10,642 nt of DNA from Chitinophagaceae bacterium (GTDB lineage: Bacteria > Bacteroidota > Bacteroidia > Chitinophagales > Chitinophagaceae): positions 1-10,642 of the forward strand of contig CANJDY010000068.1 in assembly GCA_947472635.1 (NCBI GenBank). The letters run 5' to 3'. A model generated the notes under the pieces. It was not told where the DNA came from. It saw only the letters and a program-made list of their open reading frames with translations, and ran no database searches. Shown piece by piece: positions 1-6,280 of the stretch (the first letter of the stretch is position 1; each line of letters opens with the position of its first letter). The translations under genes and the position numbers were made by a program.

Positions 1-192
1 CAAAGTGTCAATGATACGGATAAATACATCCTGGAAAAGATCTTCTGCCATGTACTTATCTTTTACCAGCAAATAAATGGCAGTATAAATTCGATCTTTG
101 TATCGACTAATTAAAGTAGACAAAGCATTCACGTTGCCATTCAGATAAAGTTGCACCAATTCTTTTTCGGAAAGATTGTTAAGACTATTCAT
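1..192 (-). CDS. ECF-type RNA polymerase sigma factor, N-terminal part (cut by left edge)
   Basis: Sigma-70 family factor of the small extracytoplasmic-function type, which would direct core RNA polymerase to a specific promoter set. Only the first 64 residues are in the window. They start MNSLNNLSEKELVQLYLNG and cover the front of sigma region 2. The run YTAIYLLVKDKYMAEDLFQD at about residues 36-55 has the usual region 2 pattern: a helix, then an acidic A-E-D-L-F-Q-D core that binds the RNAP beta' subunit. The ATG at 190-192 is the only plausible start, because an in-frame TAG lies just three codons upstream. Region 4, needed to confirm the class, lies outside the window, as would any anti-sigma gene downstream. 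The gene is divergent from uvrA across a 280-bp spacer. The target regulon cannot be told from this fragment. Confidence 0.88.
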   Translation of the reverse strand, partial: MNSLNNLSEKELVQLYLNGNVNALSTLISRYKDRIYTAIYLLVKDKYMAEDLFQDVFIRIIDTL

Positions 193-194
193 AT

Positions 195-257
195 ACTTCT
201 ACATTTTTGTTGGAGTAAAACATTTTTGTACCAATAAGAAAAATTCAATGTAGAAGT
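195..257. repeat. 11-bp inverted repeat plus 10-bp direct repeats in the sigma factor upstream region
   Basis: ACTTCTACATT at 195-205 is matched exactly by its reverse complement AATGTAGAAGT at 247-257, with 41 bp between the arms. Inside, ACATTTTTGT occurs twice in the same orientation, at 201-210 and 220-229, 19 bp start to start. The inner arm almost touches the start codon of the sigma factor gene. The layout would suit an operator that loops or overlaps the sigma factor promoter, but no regulator is known. AT-rich sequence makes short repeats common, so function is an inference. Confidence 0.5.
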
Positions 258-428
258 TCAGAATGTATAGGCGAGATTTTTTAAATTTGAATTAATAGCA
301 AATCGACAAAAAATAGGTACTAGATAAATGGTTTAACTTTTTATTCAGCTATTTGTTATAATAAAAGTAGTGGATATTTTTAACTAAGGTGAACTTTATA
401 AATGATTTTAAGAAGAATTTCACATTTA

Positions 429-440
429 TGCCGGAAGGCA
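429..440 (+). other. Small hairpin with GNRA-type loop upstream of uvrA
   Basis: TGCC-GGAA-GGCA can form a 4-bp stem capped by a GGAA tetraloop, about 33 bases before the uvrA start. It is one of the few GC-rich spots in the spacer. The stem is short and the feature may be chance. It would be transcribed only if the uvrA promoter lies further upstream than the candidate box at 453-460. Confidence 0.2.
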
Positions 441-452
441 GTTACAAGGCAT

Positions 453-460
453 TACTTTTG
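453..460 (+). promoter_or_regulatory. Candidate -7 box (TAnnTTTG) for uvrA
   Basis: TACTTTTG matches the Bacteroidota -7 consensus TAnnTTTG and ends 12 bases before the uvrA ATG, which would give a very short leader. No good TTTG -33 box is visible at the usual spacing of about 20 bp, so the assignment is weak. Confidence 0.3.
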
Positions 461-472
461 TAAATCTAAATA

Positions 473-3310
473 ATGGCAACAAAGAAAATTACTCCCCCAA
501 AAAAAACGCCCCCTGTAGTAAGACAGGAGGGTATTTTTATCCAGGGGGCAAGGACACATAATTTAAAAAATGTTACGGTTACGATACCACGTAATCAGCT
601 GGTAGTAGTTACAGGTGTTTCCGGTTCTGGAAAATCCTCCCTAACCATTGATACCTTGTTTGCTGAAGGTCAGCGAAGGTATGCCGAAAGCTTAAGTAGC
701 TATGCCCGCCAGTTTATGCAGCGGATGAATAAACCTGAAGTGGACTTTATCAAGGGTTTGTGTCCGGCCATCGCCATCGAACAAAAAGTTATAACCCGCA
801 CACCCAGAAGTACTGTTGGGAGCATGACAGAGCTATATGATTATCTAAGGCTTTTATTTGCAAGGGCGGGCACCACCCTTTCACCTGTTAGCGGAAGAGA
901 AGTAAAGAAGGATGATGTGGCAGATGTGATAAAGGCGATTGAGGGGCTGGTAATAGGCGATAAGGTATTGATATTAGTACCATTTAAGCAGCATGCCAAC
1001 AGGGAGGTAAAGGAAGAGTTGACTATTTTGGTTCAAAAGGGTTTTTCCCGTATTTATTTCAATCAGGAGATTCAGCGCATAGAAACCTTGTTGGAGTCCG
1101 ATTCACTTATCAAAAAAGTAATTCCTTCAACAGGGAAGGGGGAGGTGTATTTATTAATAGACCGACTAATTGTAAAGAACTTTGATGAAGATGACCTTCA
1201 TCGTATCAGTGATTCTGCCGGCACAGCTTTTTATGAAGGAGAGGGGGAATTGATGTTGGAAATTAATGGAAATCGATTTATCCCATTCAGTAATAAATTT
1301 GAGCTAGATGGAATTACTTTTGAAGAACCCGTACCCAATCTTTTTTCATTCAACAATCCCTTTGGGGCCTGTCCTACCTGCGAGGGCTTTAGCCAGGTAT
1401 TGGGAGTTGATGCTGACCTGGTAATACCCAATAAACAGTTAAGCGTTTACGAAGGAGCAGTTGCCCCTTGGAAGGGGGAAAAATTGGGCCAGTGGAAGGA
1501 GCAATTCATACGTGCAGCAAAGCATTTTAATTTTCCTGTACACAAACCAATTATTGATCTCACGGTTGAGGAGCTGAGGATATTGTGGGAGGGAAATGCA
1601 CATGCCAATGGGATCAATGATTTTTTTAAAGAAGTAGAGCAAAATTTATACAAGGTGCAGTACCGTGTTTTGTTGAGTAGATATAGGGGCCGAACCATTT
1701 GTCCGGATTGCAAAGGCTATCGATTAAGAAAGGAAGCGTTGTATATTAAAATTGCCCATCAACATATCGGACAATTGTGCACGATGCCAGTGAGGGATTT
1801 AAAAAAATGGTTTGATCAATTACAACTGAGTGTTTATCAGCAGCAGGTAGCCAAAAGGATTTTAATTGAAATTCATCATCGTATTAAAACATTGATGGAT
1901 GTCGGATTAGGCTACCTTACCCTACACCGGCTGGCGAACTCTTTGAGTGGAGGCGAAAGCCAACGTATTCAGCTTACCAGAAGCCTTGGAAGTAACTTAA
2001 CCAATTCGTTGTACATTTTAGATGAACCATCTATTGGACTTCATAGCCGGGATACCGTAAAATTGATTGGTGTATTAAAAGAGTTAAGGGATTTGGGCAA
2101 TACGGTGGTGGTGGTTGAGCATGATGAGATGATGATGCGAGAGGCTGATTATATCATTGATATGGGGCCATTAGCGAGTCACCTGGGTGGCGAAGTGGTA
2201 GCTGCTGGAAATTACGAGGAGTTGATAGCAGATGAAAAAAGTTTGACTGGAAAGTATTTAAAAGGGGAGCTAAAAATTGAAGCACCCAAGCTACTGCGTA
2301 AATGGAATAAAAGTATTACCATAAAGGGAGCAAGGCAAAATAATCTTAAAAACATTTCAGTTGAATTCCCTTTGAATGTTTTTTGCGTGGTGAGCGGAGT
2401 GAGCGGGAGTGGCAAAACCACCCTCGTAAAACAGATTCTATATCCGGCGCTTCAAAAATTAAAAGGGGAGGGTGGAGAAAAAGCGGGCATGCATCAATCC
2501 ATTGAGGGCGACATTGAATCTGTTTCTCAAATTGAGCTGATTGATCAAAATCCAATCGGTAAATCATCCAGAAGTAACCCGGTAACTTATATCAAAGCAT
2601 ATGATGAAATTAGAGAGTTGTATAGTGAGCAGTCGCTTAGTAAAATAAGGGGTTTTTTACCCAAGCACTTTTCGTTTAATGTAGATGCCGGTAGGTGCGA
2701 CGCGTGTAAGGGAGAGGGAGAGCAGGTGGTAGAAATGCAGTTTCTTGCAGATGTGCATTTGACATGTGAAATTTGTGGTGGAAAAAGATTTAAGGAGGAG
2801 GTGTTGGAAGTGGCTTATAAAGGGAAAAATATTTATGATGTATTGGAGATGAGTGTGGATGAGGCTATTCTGTTTTTTTCAGCGGAAGTGGATGTGGCAA
2901 AAAAAATCCAGCCTTTAAGTGATGTAGGATTGGGGTACGTTAAACTAGGGCAGTCAAGCAATACTTTATCAGGTGGGGAGGCGCAGCGGGTAAAGTTGGC
3001 TTCATTTTTAGGGAAGGGGAAGTCGCAGGGCACTATCCTGTTTATTTTTGATGAACCTACCACCGGGCTTCATTTTCATGATATTAAAAAGTTGCTAACT
3101 TCTTTTAACGCCTTGATAGAACAAGGGCATACTATTTTGGTTATTGAGCACAATACGGATGTAATAAAAAGTGCCGATTGGGTGATTGATTTGGGCCCCG
3201 AAGCAGGTGATGCTGGGGGTAGCCTAGTATATGCAGGAACACCAGCAGGTTTGATAAAATGCAAGGAAAGCCATACAGGAAAATTTTTATCTAACCCCCT
3301 AAACCTCTAA
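473..3310 (+). CDS. uvrA: UvrA-type excinuclease ABC subunit A
   Basis: Damage-recognition ATPase of nucleotide excision repair. UvrA dimers find distorted DNA and load UvrB, and UvrC then cuts. The protein is 945 residues, close to E. coli UvrA (about 940). Order: a short Lys/Pro-rich tail (1-18); Walker A GVSGSGKSS at 48-56; a region matching the UvrB-binding domain at about 131-265; signature LSGGESQ at 491-497 and Walker B ILDEP at 515-519; second Walker A GVSGSGKTT at 642-650; zinc module C742/C745/C765/C768; signature LSGGEAQ at 832-838; and Walker B FIFDEP at 857-862. The UvrB-binding region argues against the UvrA2 class that lacks it. Oddly, the first zinc module keeps only its second pair (C300, C303); the positions of the first pair by ungapped alignment are Phe276 and Asp279. 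Another Cys pair (C410, C413) precedes the first signature. An in-frame TAA just upstream fixes the start. Bacteroidota can carry a second UvrA, so this may be a paralogue. Confidence 0.95.
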   Translation: MATKKITPPKKTPPVVRQEGIFIQGARTHNLKNVTVTIPRNQLVVVTGVSGSGKSSLTIDTLFAEGQRRYAESLSSYARQFMQRMNKPEVDFIKGLCPAIAIEQKVITRTPRSTVGSMTELYDYLRLLFARAGTTLSPVSGREVKKDDVADVIKAIEGLVIGDKVLILVPFKQHANREVKEELTILVQKGFSRIYFNQEIQRIETLLESDSLIKKVIPSTGKGEVYLLIDRLIVKNFDEDDLHRISDSAGTAFYEGEGELMLEINGNRFIPFSNKFELDGITFEEPVPNLFSFNNPFGACPTCEGFSQVLGVDADLVIPNKQLSVYEGAVAPWKGEKLGQWKEQFIRAAKHFNFPVHKPIIDLTVEELRILWEGNAHANGINDFFKEVEQNLYKVQYRVLLSRYRGRTICPDCKGYRLRKEALYIKIAHQHIGQLCTMPVRDLKKWFDQLQLSVYQQQVAKRILIEIHHRIKTLMDVGLGYLTLHRLANSLSGGESQRIQLTRSLGSNLTNSLYILDEPSIGLHSRDTVKLIGVLKELRDLGNTVVVVEHDEMMMREADYIIDMGPLASHLGGEVVAAGNYEELIADEKSLTGKYLKGELKIEAPKLLRKWNKSITIKGARQNNLKNISVEFPLNVFCVVSGVSGSGKTTLVKQILYPALQKLKGEGGEKAGMHQSIEGDIESVSQIELIDQNPIGKSSRSNPVTYIKAYDEIRELYSEQSLSKIRGFLPKHFSFNVDAGRCDACKGEGEQVVEMQFLADVHLTCEICGGKRFKEEVLEVAYKGKNIYDVLEMSVDEAILFFSAEVDVAKKIQPLSDVGLGYVKLGQSSNTLSGGEAQRVKLASFLGKGKSQGTILFIFDEPTTGLHFHDIKKLLTSFNALIEQGHTILVIEHNTDVIKSADWVIDLGPEAGDAGGSLVYAGTPAGLIKCKESHTGKFLSNPLNL

Positions 3311-3343
3311 ACTCCTAAACCTCTAAACCTCTAATCCTCTAAA
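3296..3343. repeat. Tandem array of an 8-bp unit, consensus CCTCTAAA
   Basis: Six consecutive octamers start at 3296, 3304, 3312, 3320, 3328 and 3336: CCCCTAAA, CCTCTAAA, CTCCTAAA, CCTCTAAA, CCTCTAAT and CCTCTAAA. A decayed seventh copy follows from 3344. The array covers the last codons and the TAA of uvrA and reaches the TAG (3345-3347) of the convergent DUF4293 gene. Because 8 is not a multiple of 3, the TAA in each unit falls in all three plus-strand frames, and the TAG of the complementary unit does the same on the minus strand. No dyad symmetry or T-tract is present, so it is not a classical terminator. Confidence 0.85.
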
Positions 3344-3344
3344 C

Positions 3345-3755
3345 CTATCTAAGTCGATCACTGTCTTTGATTAGTTTGTCATCTTTTCTGATTCCCCTTG
3401 CTGCAGAAGCGAAGGATAGTTGAATCAAAAGGTGTAAAGCAGCGGTGATGGCATATTCCCCTTGGGTGAAATTTTGTTTGGCCTTTAAATATAAAAAAAG
3501 CAGTAGCAGGTCTAATAATATACCGATGATGCACAAGCGAAATTGGATGCTCCTTGTTTTATATAAAAAAATTGCCAGCAAGGCTACGATGCCTACTGCG
3601 ATGGTGGTAGTCATCAACAAAATATTGTCGGTACCATTTAACTGGTGGTATTGGTTGTCGGTCAAGAAGGTGCCGCTGTAAAAAGAAACTTTTAGGGTAA
3701 GAAAGGCCATTACCGATGCTACCAGTAACCAAACCGATTGAATGCGTTGTATCAT
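3345..3755 (-). CDS. DUF4293 family integral membrane protein
   Basis: Small membrane protein of unknown function, 136 residues, of the DUF4293 family found in Bacteroidota. The start MIQRIQSVWLL and the charged tail ending in RGIRKDDKLIKDSDRLR are characteristic. Four hydrophobic segments are visible at about residues 7-24, 44-64, 72-91 and 99-118. An extracytoplasmic loop probably follows the first, and the basic C-terminus is probably cytoplasmic. No catalytic motif is visible. The gene starts 43 bp after the glyA stop on the same strand and no promoter is evident in that gap, so it is probably the second gene of a glyA transcript. Its stop codon lies in the decayed edge of the octamer array shared with uvrA. 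Family assignment rests on recognition of the sequence; the function remains unknown. Confidence 0.85.
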   Translation of the reverse strand: MIQRIQSVWLLVASVMAFLTLKVSFYSGTFLTDNQYHQLNGTDNILLMTTTIAVGIVALLAIFLYKTRSIQFRLCIIGILLDLLLLFLYLKAKQNFTQGEYAITAALHLLIQLSFASAARGIRKDDKLIKDSDRLR

Positions 3756-3798
3756 ATGTAGGGATGTTTTAGTGACCCATTGGTCGTTTCTTAGCTGG

Positions 3799-5076
3799 TT
3801 AAAGCTCAGGATATAAAACGAACTGCTTCATGAATTCATTTACCTCTCCACGTACTGCTTCCATTATGGTGACATCGTCTGCATTCATCAATACTTTATC
3901 TACAGCATTCACTACAAATTGCATATCCGCTTCTTTCATTCCGCGGGTGGTGATGGCAGCCGTTCCTACACGGATACCGGAGGTTACAAAGGCAGATTTG
4001 TCATCAAAGGGAACCATGTTTTTGTTAAGGGTAATATCTGCCTGAACCAGCGCCTGCTCCGCTTTTTTTCCACTGATATTTTTATTGCGCAAATCTATCA
4101 GCATTAAATGGTTATCGGTACCATTACTGATTAGCTGGTATCCTTTATCTACAAATGCTTTGGCCATAGCCTGTGCATTGGTTACTACCTGTTGGGCATA
4201 CACTGAAAATTCATCAGTAAGTATTTCGCCGAAAGCAATGGCTTTTGCTGCAATGATATGTTGTAGTGGACCGCCCTGTACACCTGGAAAAACCGCCATG
4301 TCCATTAGGTTGCTCATCATACGGGTATTGCCTTTTACATCTTTTAGTCCAAAAGGGTTTTCAAAATCGCTTTTCATTAAAATGATACCACCTCTTGGGC
4401 CACGTAAGGTTTTGTGGGTGGTGGAAGTAACAAAATGGCAATGTTCAAAAGGGGAACTTAATAAACCTTTTGCAATTAAGCCGGCAGGATGGGCCATATC
4501 ACATTGCACAAAAGCACCTACTTCGTCGGCTACTTTTCTAATTCGCGCATAGTCCCAATCGCGACTATAGGCAGAGGCTCCGCAAAAAATAAGTTTTGGT
4601 TTATGGGTTCTTGCTTTTTCTTCGAGTGTATCATAATCTATTAGTCCGGTTTCCTTAACCACACCATAGAAATGGGCTTCATAGGTTTTGCCAGAATAAT
4701 TGACCGGTGAGCCATGGGTAAGATGCCCTCCCATGCTAAGATCGAGACCGAGTATTTTATCCCCTGGCTGCAATACTGCTAATGCCACTGCCGCATTGGC
4801 TTGAGCACCGCTATGGGGCTGCACATTGGCATATTCACAATTAAAAATTTGTTTTAGGCGGTCAATTGCCAACTGCTCTGTCTGGTCTACAAATTCACAA
4901 CCTGCGTAATATCTTCTGCCAGGGTAACCCTCAGCATATTTATTTGTCATTACACTGCCCGAAGCCTGGATTACCTGTAAAGAGGTGAAATTTTCCGAGG
5001 CAATCAACTCAATTCCATGTCGTTGACGTTCTAATTCCTTATTGATGATATCAAAAACCAATGTATCTCTTTGCAT
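3799..5076 (-). CDS. glyA: Serine hydroxymethyltransferase
   Basis: PLP-dependent cytosolic enzyme converting serine and tetrahydrofolate to glycine and 5,10-methylene-tetrahydrofolate. It is the main one-carbon source for purine, thymidylate and methionine synthesis. The 425-residue length is normal. Visible landmarks: N-terminal [10 protein letters not shown] (21-30); [15 protein letters not shown] (46-60), which carries the active-site tyrosines; QPHSGAQAN (86-94), with the cofactor-phosphate serine; CDMAHPAG (192-199), with the Asp that pairs with the pyridine nitrogen; [14 protein letters not shown] (217-230), with Lys222 as the PLP Schiff-base lysine; and GIRVGT (367-372), with Arg368 binding the substrate carboxylate. 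A short insert at about residues 235-258, after the lysine loop, is the kind seen in Bacteroidota homologues. All catalytic residues are present. It is transcribed away from the nucleotidyltransferase gene and is followed closely by the DUF4293 gene. Confidence 0.97.
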   Translation of the reverse strand: MQRDTLVFDIINKELERQRHGIELIASENFTSLQVIQASGSVMTNKYAEGYPGRRYYAGCEFVDQTEQLAIDRLKQIFNCEYANVQPHSGAQANAAVALAVLQPGDKILGLDLSMGGHLTHGSPVNYSGKTYEAHFYGVVKETGLIDYDTLEEKARTHKPKLIFCGASAYSRDWDYARIRKVADEVGAFVQCDMAHPAGLIAKGLLSSPFEHCHFVTSTTHKTLRGPRGGIILMKSDFENPFGLKDVKGNTRMMSNLMDMAVFPGVQGGPLQHIIAAKAIAFGEILTDEFSVYAQQVVTNAQAMAKAFVDKGYQLISNGTDNHLMLIDLRNKNISGKKAEQALVQADITLNKNMVPFDDKSAFVTSGIRVGTAAITTRGMKEADMQFVVNAVDKVLMNADDVTIMEAVRGEVNEFMKQFVLYPEL

Positions 5077-5094
5077 GTATCTTTTTTATGAATG

Positions 5095-5102
5095 CAAATA
5101 TA
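5095..5102 (-). promoter_or_regulatory. Candidate -7 box (TAnnTTTG) for glyA
   Basis: On the minus strand the sequence reads TATATTTG, a full match to the Bacteroidota -7 consensus, ending 18 bases before the glyA ATG. The -33 region is poor: no TTTG is found at 17-23 bp spacing. The position suits a short leader for the glyA-DUF4293 transcript. Confidence 0.45.
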
Positions 5103-5226
5103 CAAACGTGTGGTTATTTAACAGAGCGAATATGAATAAATAGCTGTTTATTACCTACATCATTTCCACAAAATGAACTACTTTCACGTTCATTATTCAA
5201 TAAGAGCATCGAAACATAAACCAAAT

Positions 5227-5243
5227 TGCCGCAGTTGGCGGAC
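5227..5243. repeat. GC-rich imperfect palindrome upstream of the nucleotidyltransferase gene
   Basis: CCGC (5229-5232) and GCGG (5238-5241) can pair around a 5-base AGTTG loop, in an otherwise AT-rich spacer. The element ends about 13 bases before the ATG at 5256, so a transcript could form a hairpin near the start codon. It may also be one copy of a dispersed palindromic element, which cannot be tested from a single window. Confidence 0.3.
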
Positions 5244-5255
5244 TAAGTTTTACAT

Positions 5256-6248
5256 ATGAAGGCGATTATCCCCGTAGCAGGAGCAGGCACCAAACTCCGA
5301 CCACATACCTATACACAGCCAAAGGCCCTAATACCTTTAGCCGGAAAAACCATATTAAGTATCATTATTGACCAGTTGCATGAAGCAGGTATTCATGAAT
5401 TTGTTTTTATAGTTGGTTATTTGGGCGAAAAAATTCAAGATTATGTAAAAGCCAACTACCCAGCGCTTACCTGTCATTTTGTTTATCAAAATGAAAGATA
5501 CGGCACGGGCCATGCGATTGATCTAGCCAAAGAGATTGTGGGAGATGACCAGGTGCTAATTGTGTTGGGTGATACGATTGCTGAATATGATGTAAAGGCG
5601 ATAATAGAATCCGACTACTCTGTGCTTGCTGTAAAAAAGGTAGATGACCCAAGAAATTTTGGAGTAGCTGAAATTGATGAAGACGAATATATTACCCGTG
5701 TGGTGGAAAAGCCCGCTATCCCTAAAAGTAATATGGCATTGGTAGGGATTTATAAAATAATTGAGACCCAGTCTTTATTTGTCTGTATAAAGTCCATTAT
5801 GGAAAAAACGGGTATCGGTACTAGTGAGCTTAATTTAACGGATGCTATTGAATGTATGATTCAGGGCGGTGCAAGATTTAAGTCGGTGAAAGTACAGACC
5901 TGGTTTGATTGTGGAAAAAAAGAAACCTTGCTCAAATCCAATGCTACCCTGCTTAAAAAGTTTGGCGGTAAAGTAGCTGGGGTGGAAAATTTTGAAAACA
6001 CCATCATTATACCTCCAGTGAGTATTGGAGAGGGCTGCGATATTAAGAACTCGGTCATTGGCCCCAATGTATCAATAGGAGAAAATACTATTTTGAATTA
6101 TACCATCGTAAAAGAATCTATTATCGGATCTTTTTCTAAGCTATATGATGTAGTATTGGATGATTCATTAATAGGAAGTGATACAGGGATAAAAGGCGAA
6201 ACAAGGTCACTGAATATTGGCGACAATACGGATATAGATTTGGGGTAA
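5256..6248 (+). CDS. Sugar-1-phosphate nucleotidyltransferase with left-handed beta-helix tail
   Basis: Predicted cytosolic enzyme that joins a sugar 1-phosphate and an NTP to make an NDP-sugar and pyrophosphate. It resembles the long RmlA-like glucose-1-phosphate thymidylyltransferases and GlmU-like enzymes. The N-terminal Rossmann-like domain (about 1-235) starts MKAIIPVAGAGTKLRPHTYT, the nucleotide-binding loop, with Lys in the place where Arg is common (GTKLRP). It is followed by QPKALIPLAGK (21-31), GTGHAI (83-88), the metal-binding GD at 105-106, the VVEKP segment (149-153) and TWFDCG (215-220). Residues about 245-315 have the spaced I/V-G repeats of a left-handed beta-helix (for example VSIGEGCDI and SVIGPNVSIGENTI). 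With 330 residues it is shorter than bifunctional GlmU, and no acetyltransferase active site was recognised. No sugar-pathway genes flank it, so the substrate is open. It stands alone, divergent from glyA and convergent with the next gene. Confidence 0.88.
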   Translation: MKAIIPVAGAGTKLRPHTYTQPKALIPLAGKTILSIIIDQLHEAGIHEFVFIVGYLGEKIQDYVKANYPALTCHFVYQNERYGTGHAIDLAKEIVGDDQVLIVLGDTIAEYDVKAIIESDYSVLAVKKVDDPRNFGVAEIDEDEYITRVVEKPAIPKSNMALVGIYKIIETQSLFVCIKSIMEKTGIGTSELNLTDAIECMIQGGARFKSVKVQTWFDCGKKETLLKSNATLLKKFGGKVAGVENFENTIIIPPVSIGEGCDIKNSVIGPNVSIGENTILNYTIVKESIIGSFSKLYDVVLDDSLIGSDTGIKGETRSLNIGDNTDIDLG

Positions 6249-6256
6249 TCGATTAC
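6245..6256. repeat. 12-bp perfect palindrome overlapping a stop codon
   Basis: GTAATCGATTAC is a perfect dyad that includes the TAA of the nucleotidyltransferase gene (6246-6248). It lies in the 32-bp gap between two convergent genes. It has no loop-friendly spacer or T-run, so it does not look like a terminator. Chance occurrence is quite possible. Confidence 0.3.
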
Positions 6257-6280
6257 TGAAAACGGATAGCTCACAATTTA

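Noticed and set aside
357..362. TATAAT, resembling an E. coli -10 box upstream of uvrA
   Set aside because: Bacteroidota primary sigma factors use TAnnTTTG, and TATAAT is expected by chance in such AT-rich DNA.
3296..3350. Telomere-like repeat (CCCTAAA resemblance)
   Set aside because: The unit is 8 bp and variable, internal to a bacterial chromosome, and sits between two genes; the similarity to plant telomere repeats is coincidental.
3445..4552. Plus-strand open frames opposite the DUF4293 and glyA genes
   Set aside because: They are antisense shadows of well-identified proteins, with no start context or recognisable motifs.
5244..5251. TAAGTTTT as a -7 box for the nucleotidyltransferase gene
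   Set aside because: It lacks the final G and lies only 4 bases before the ATG, so the transcript would start within the gene.
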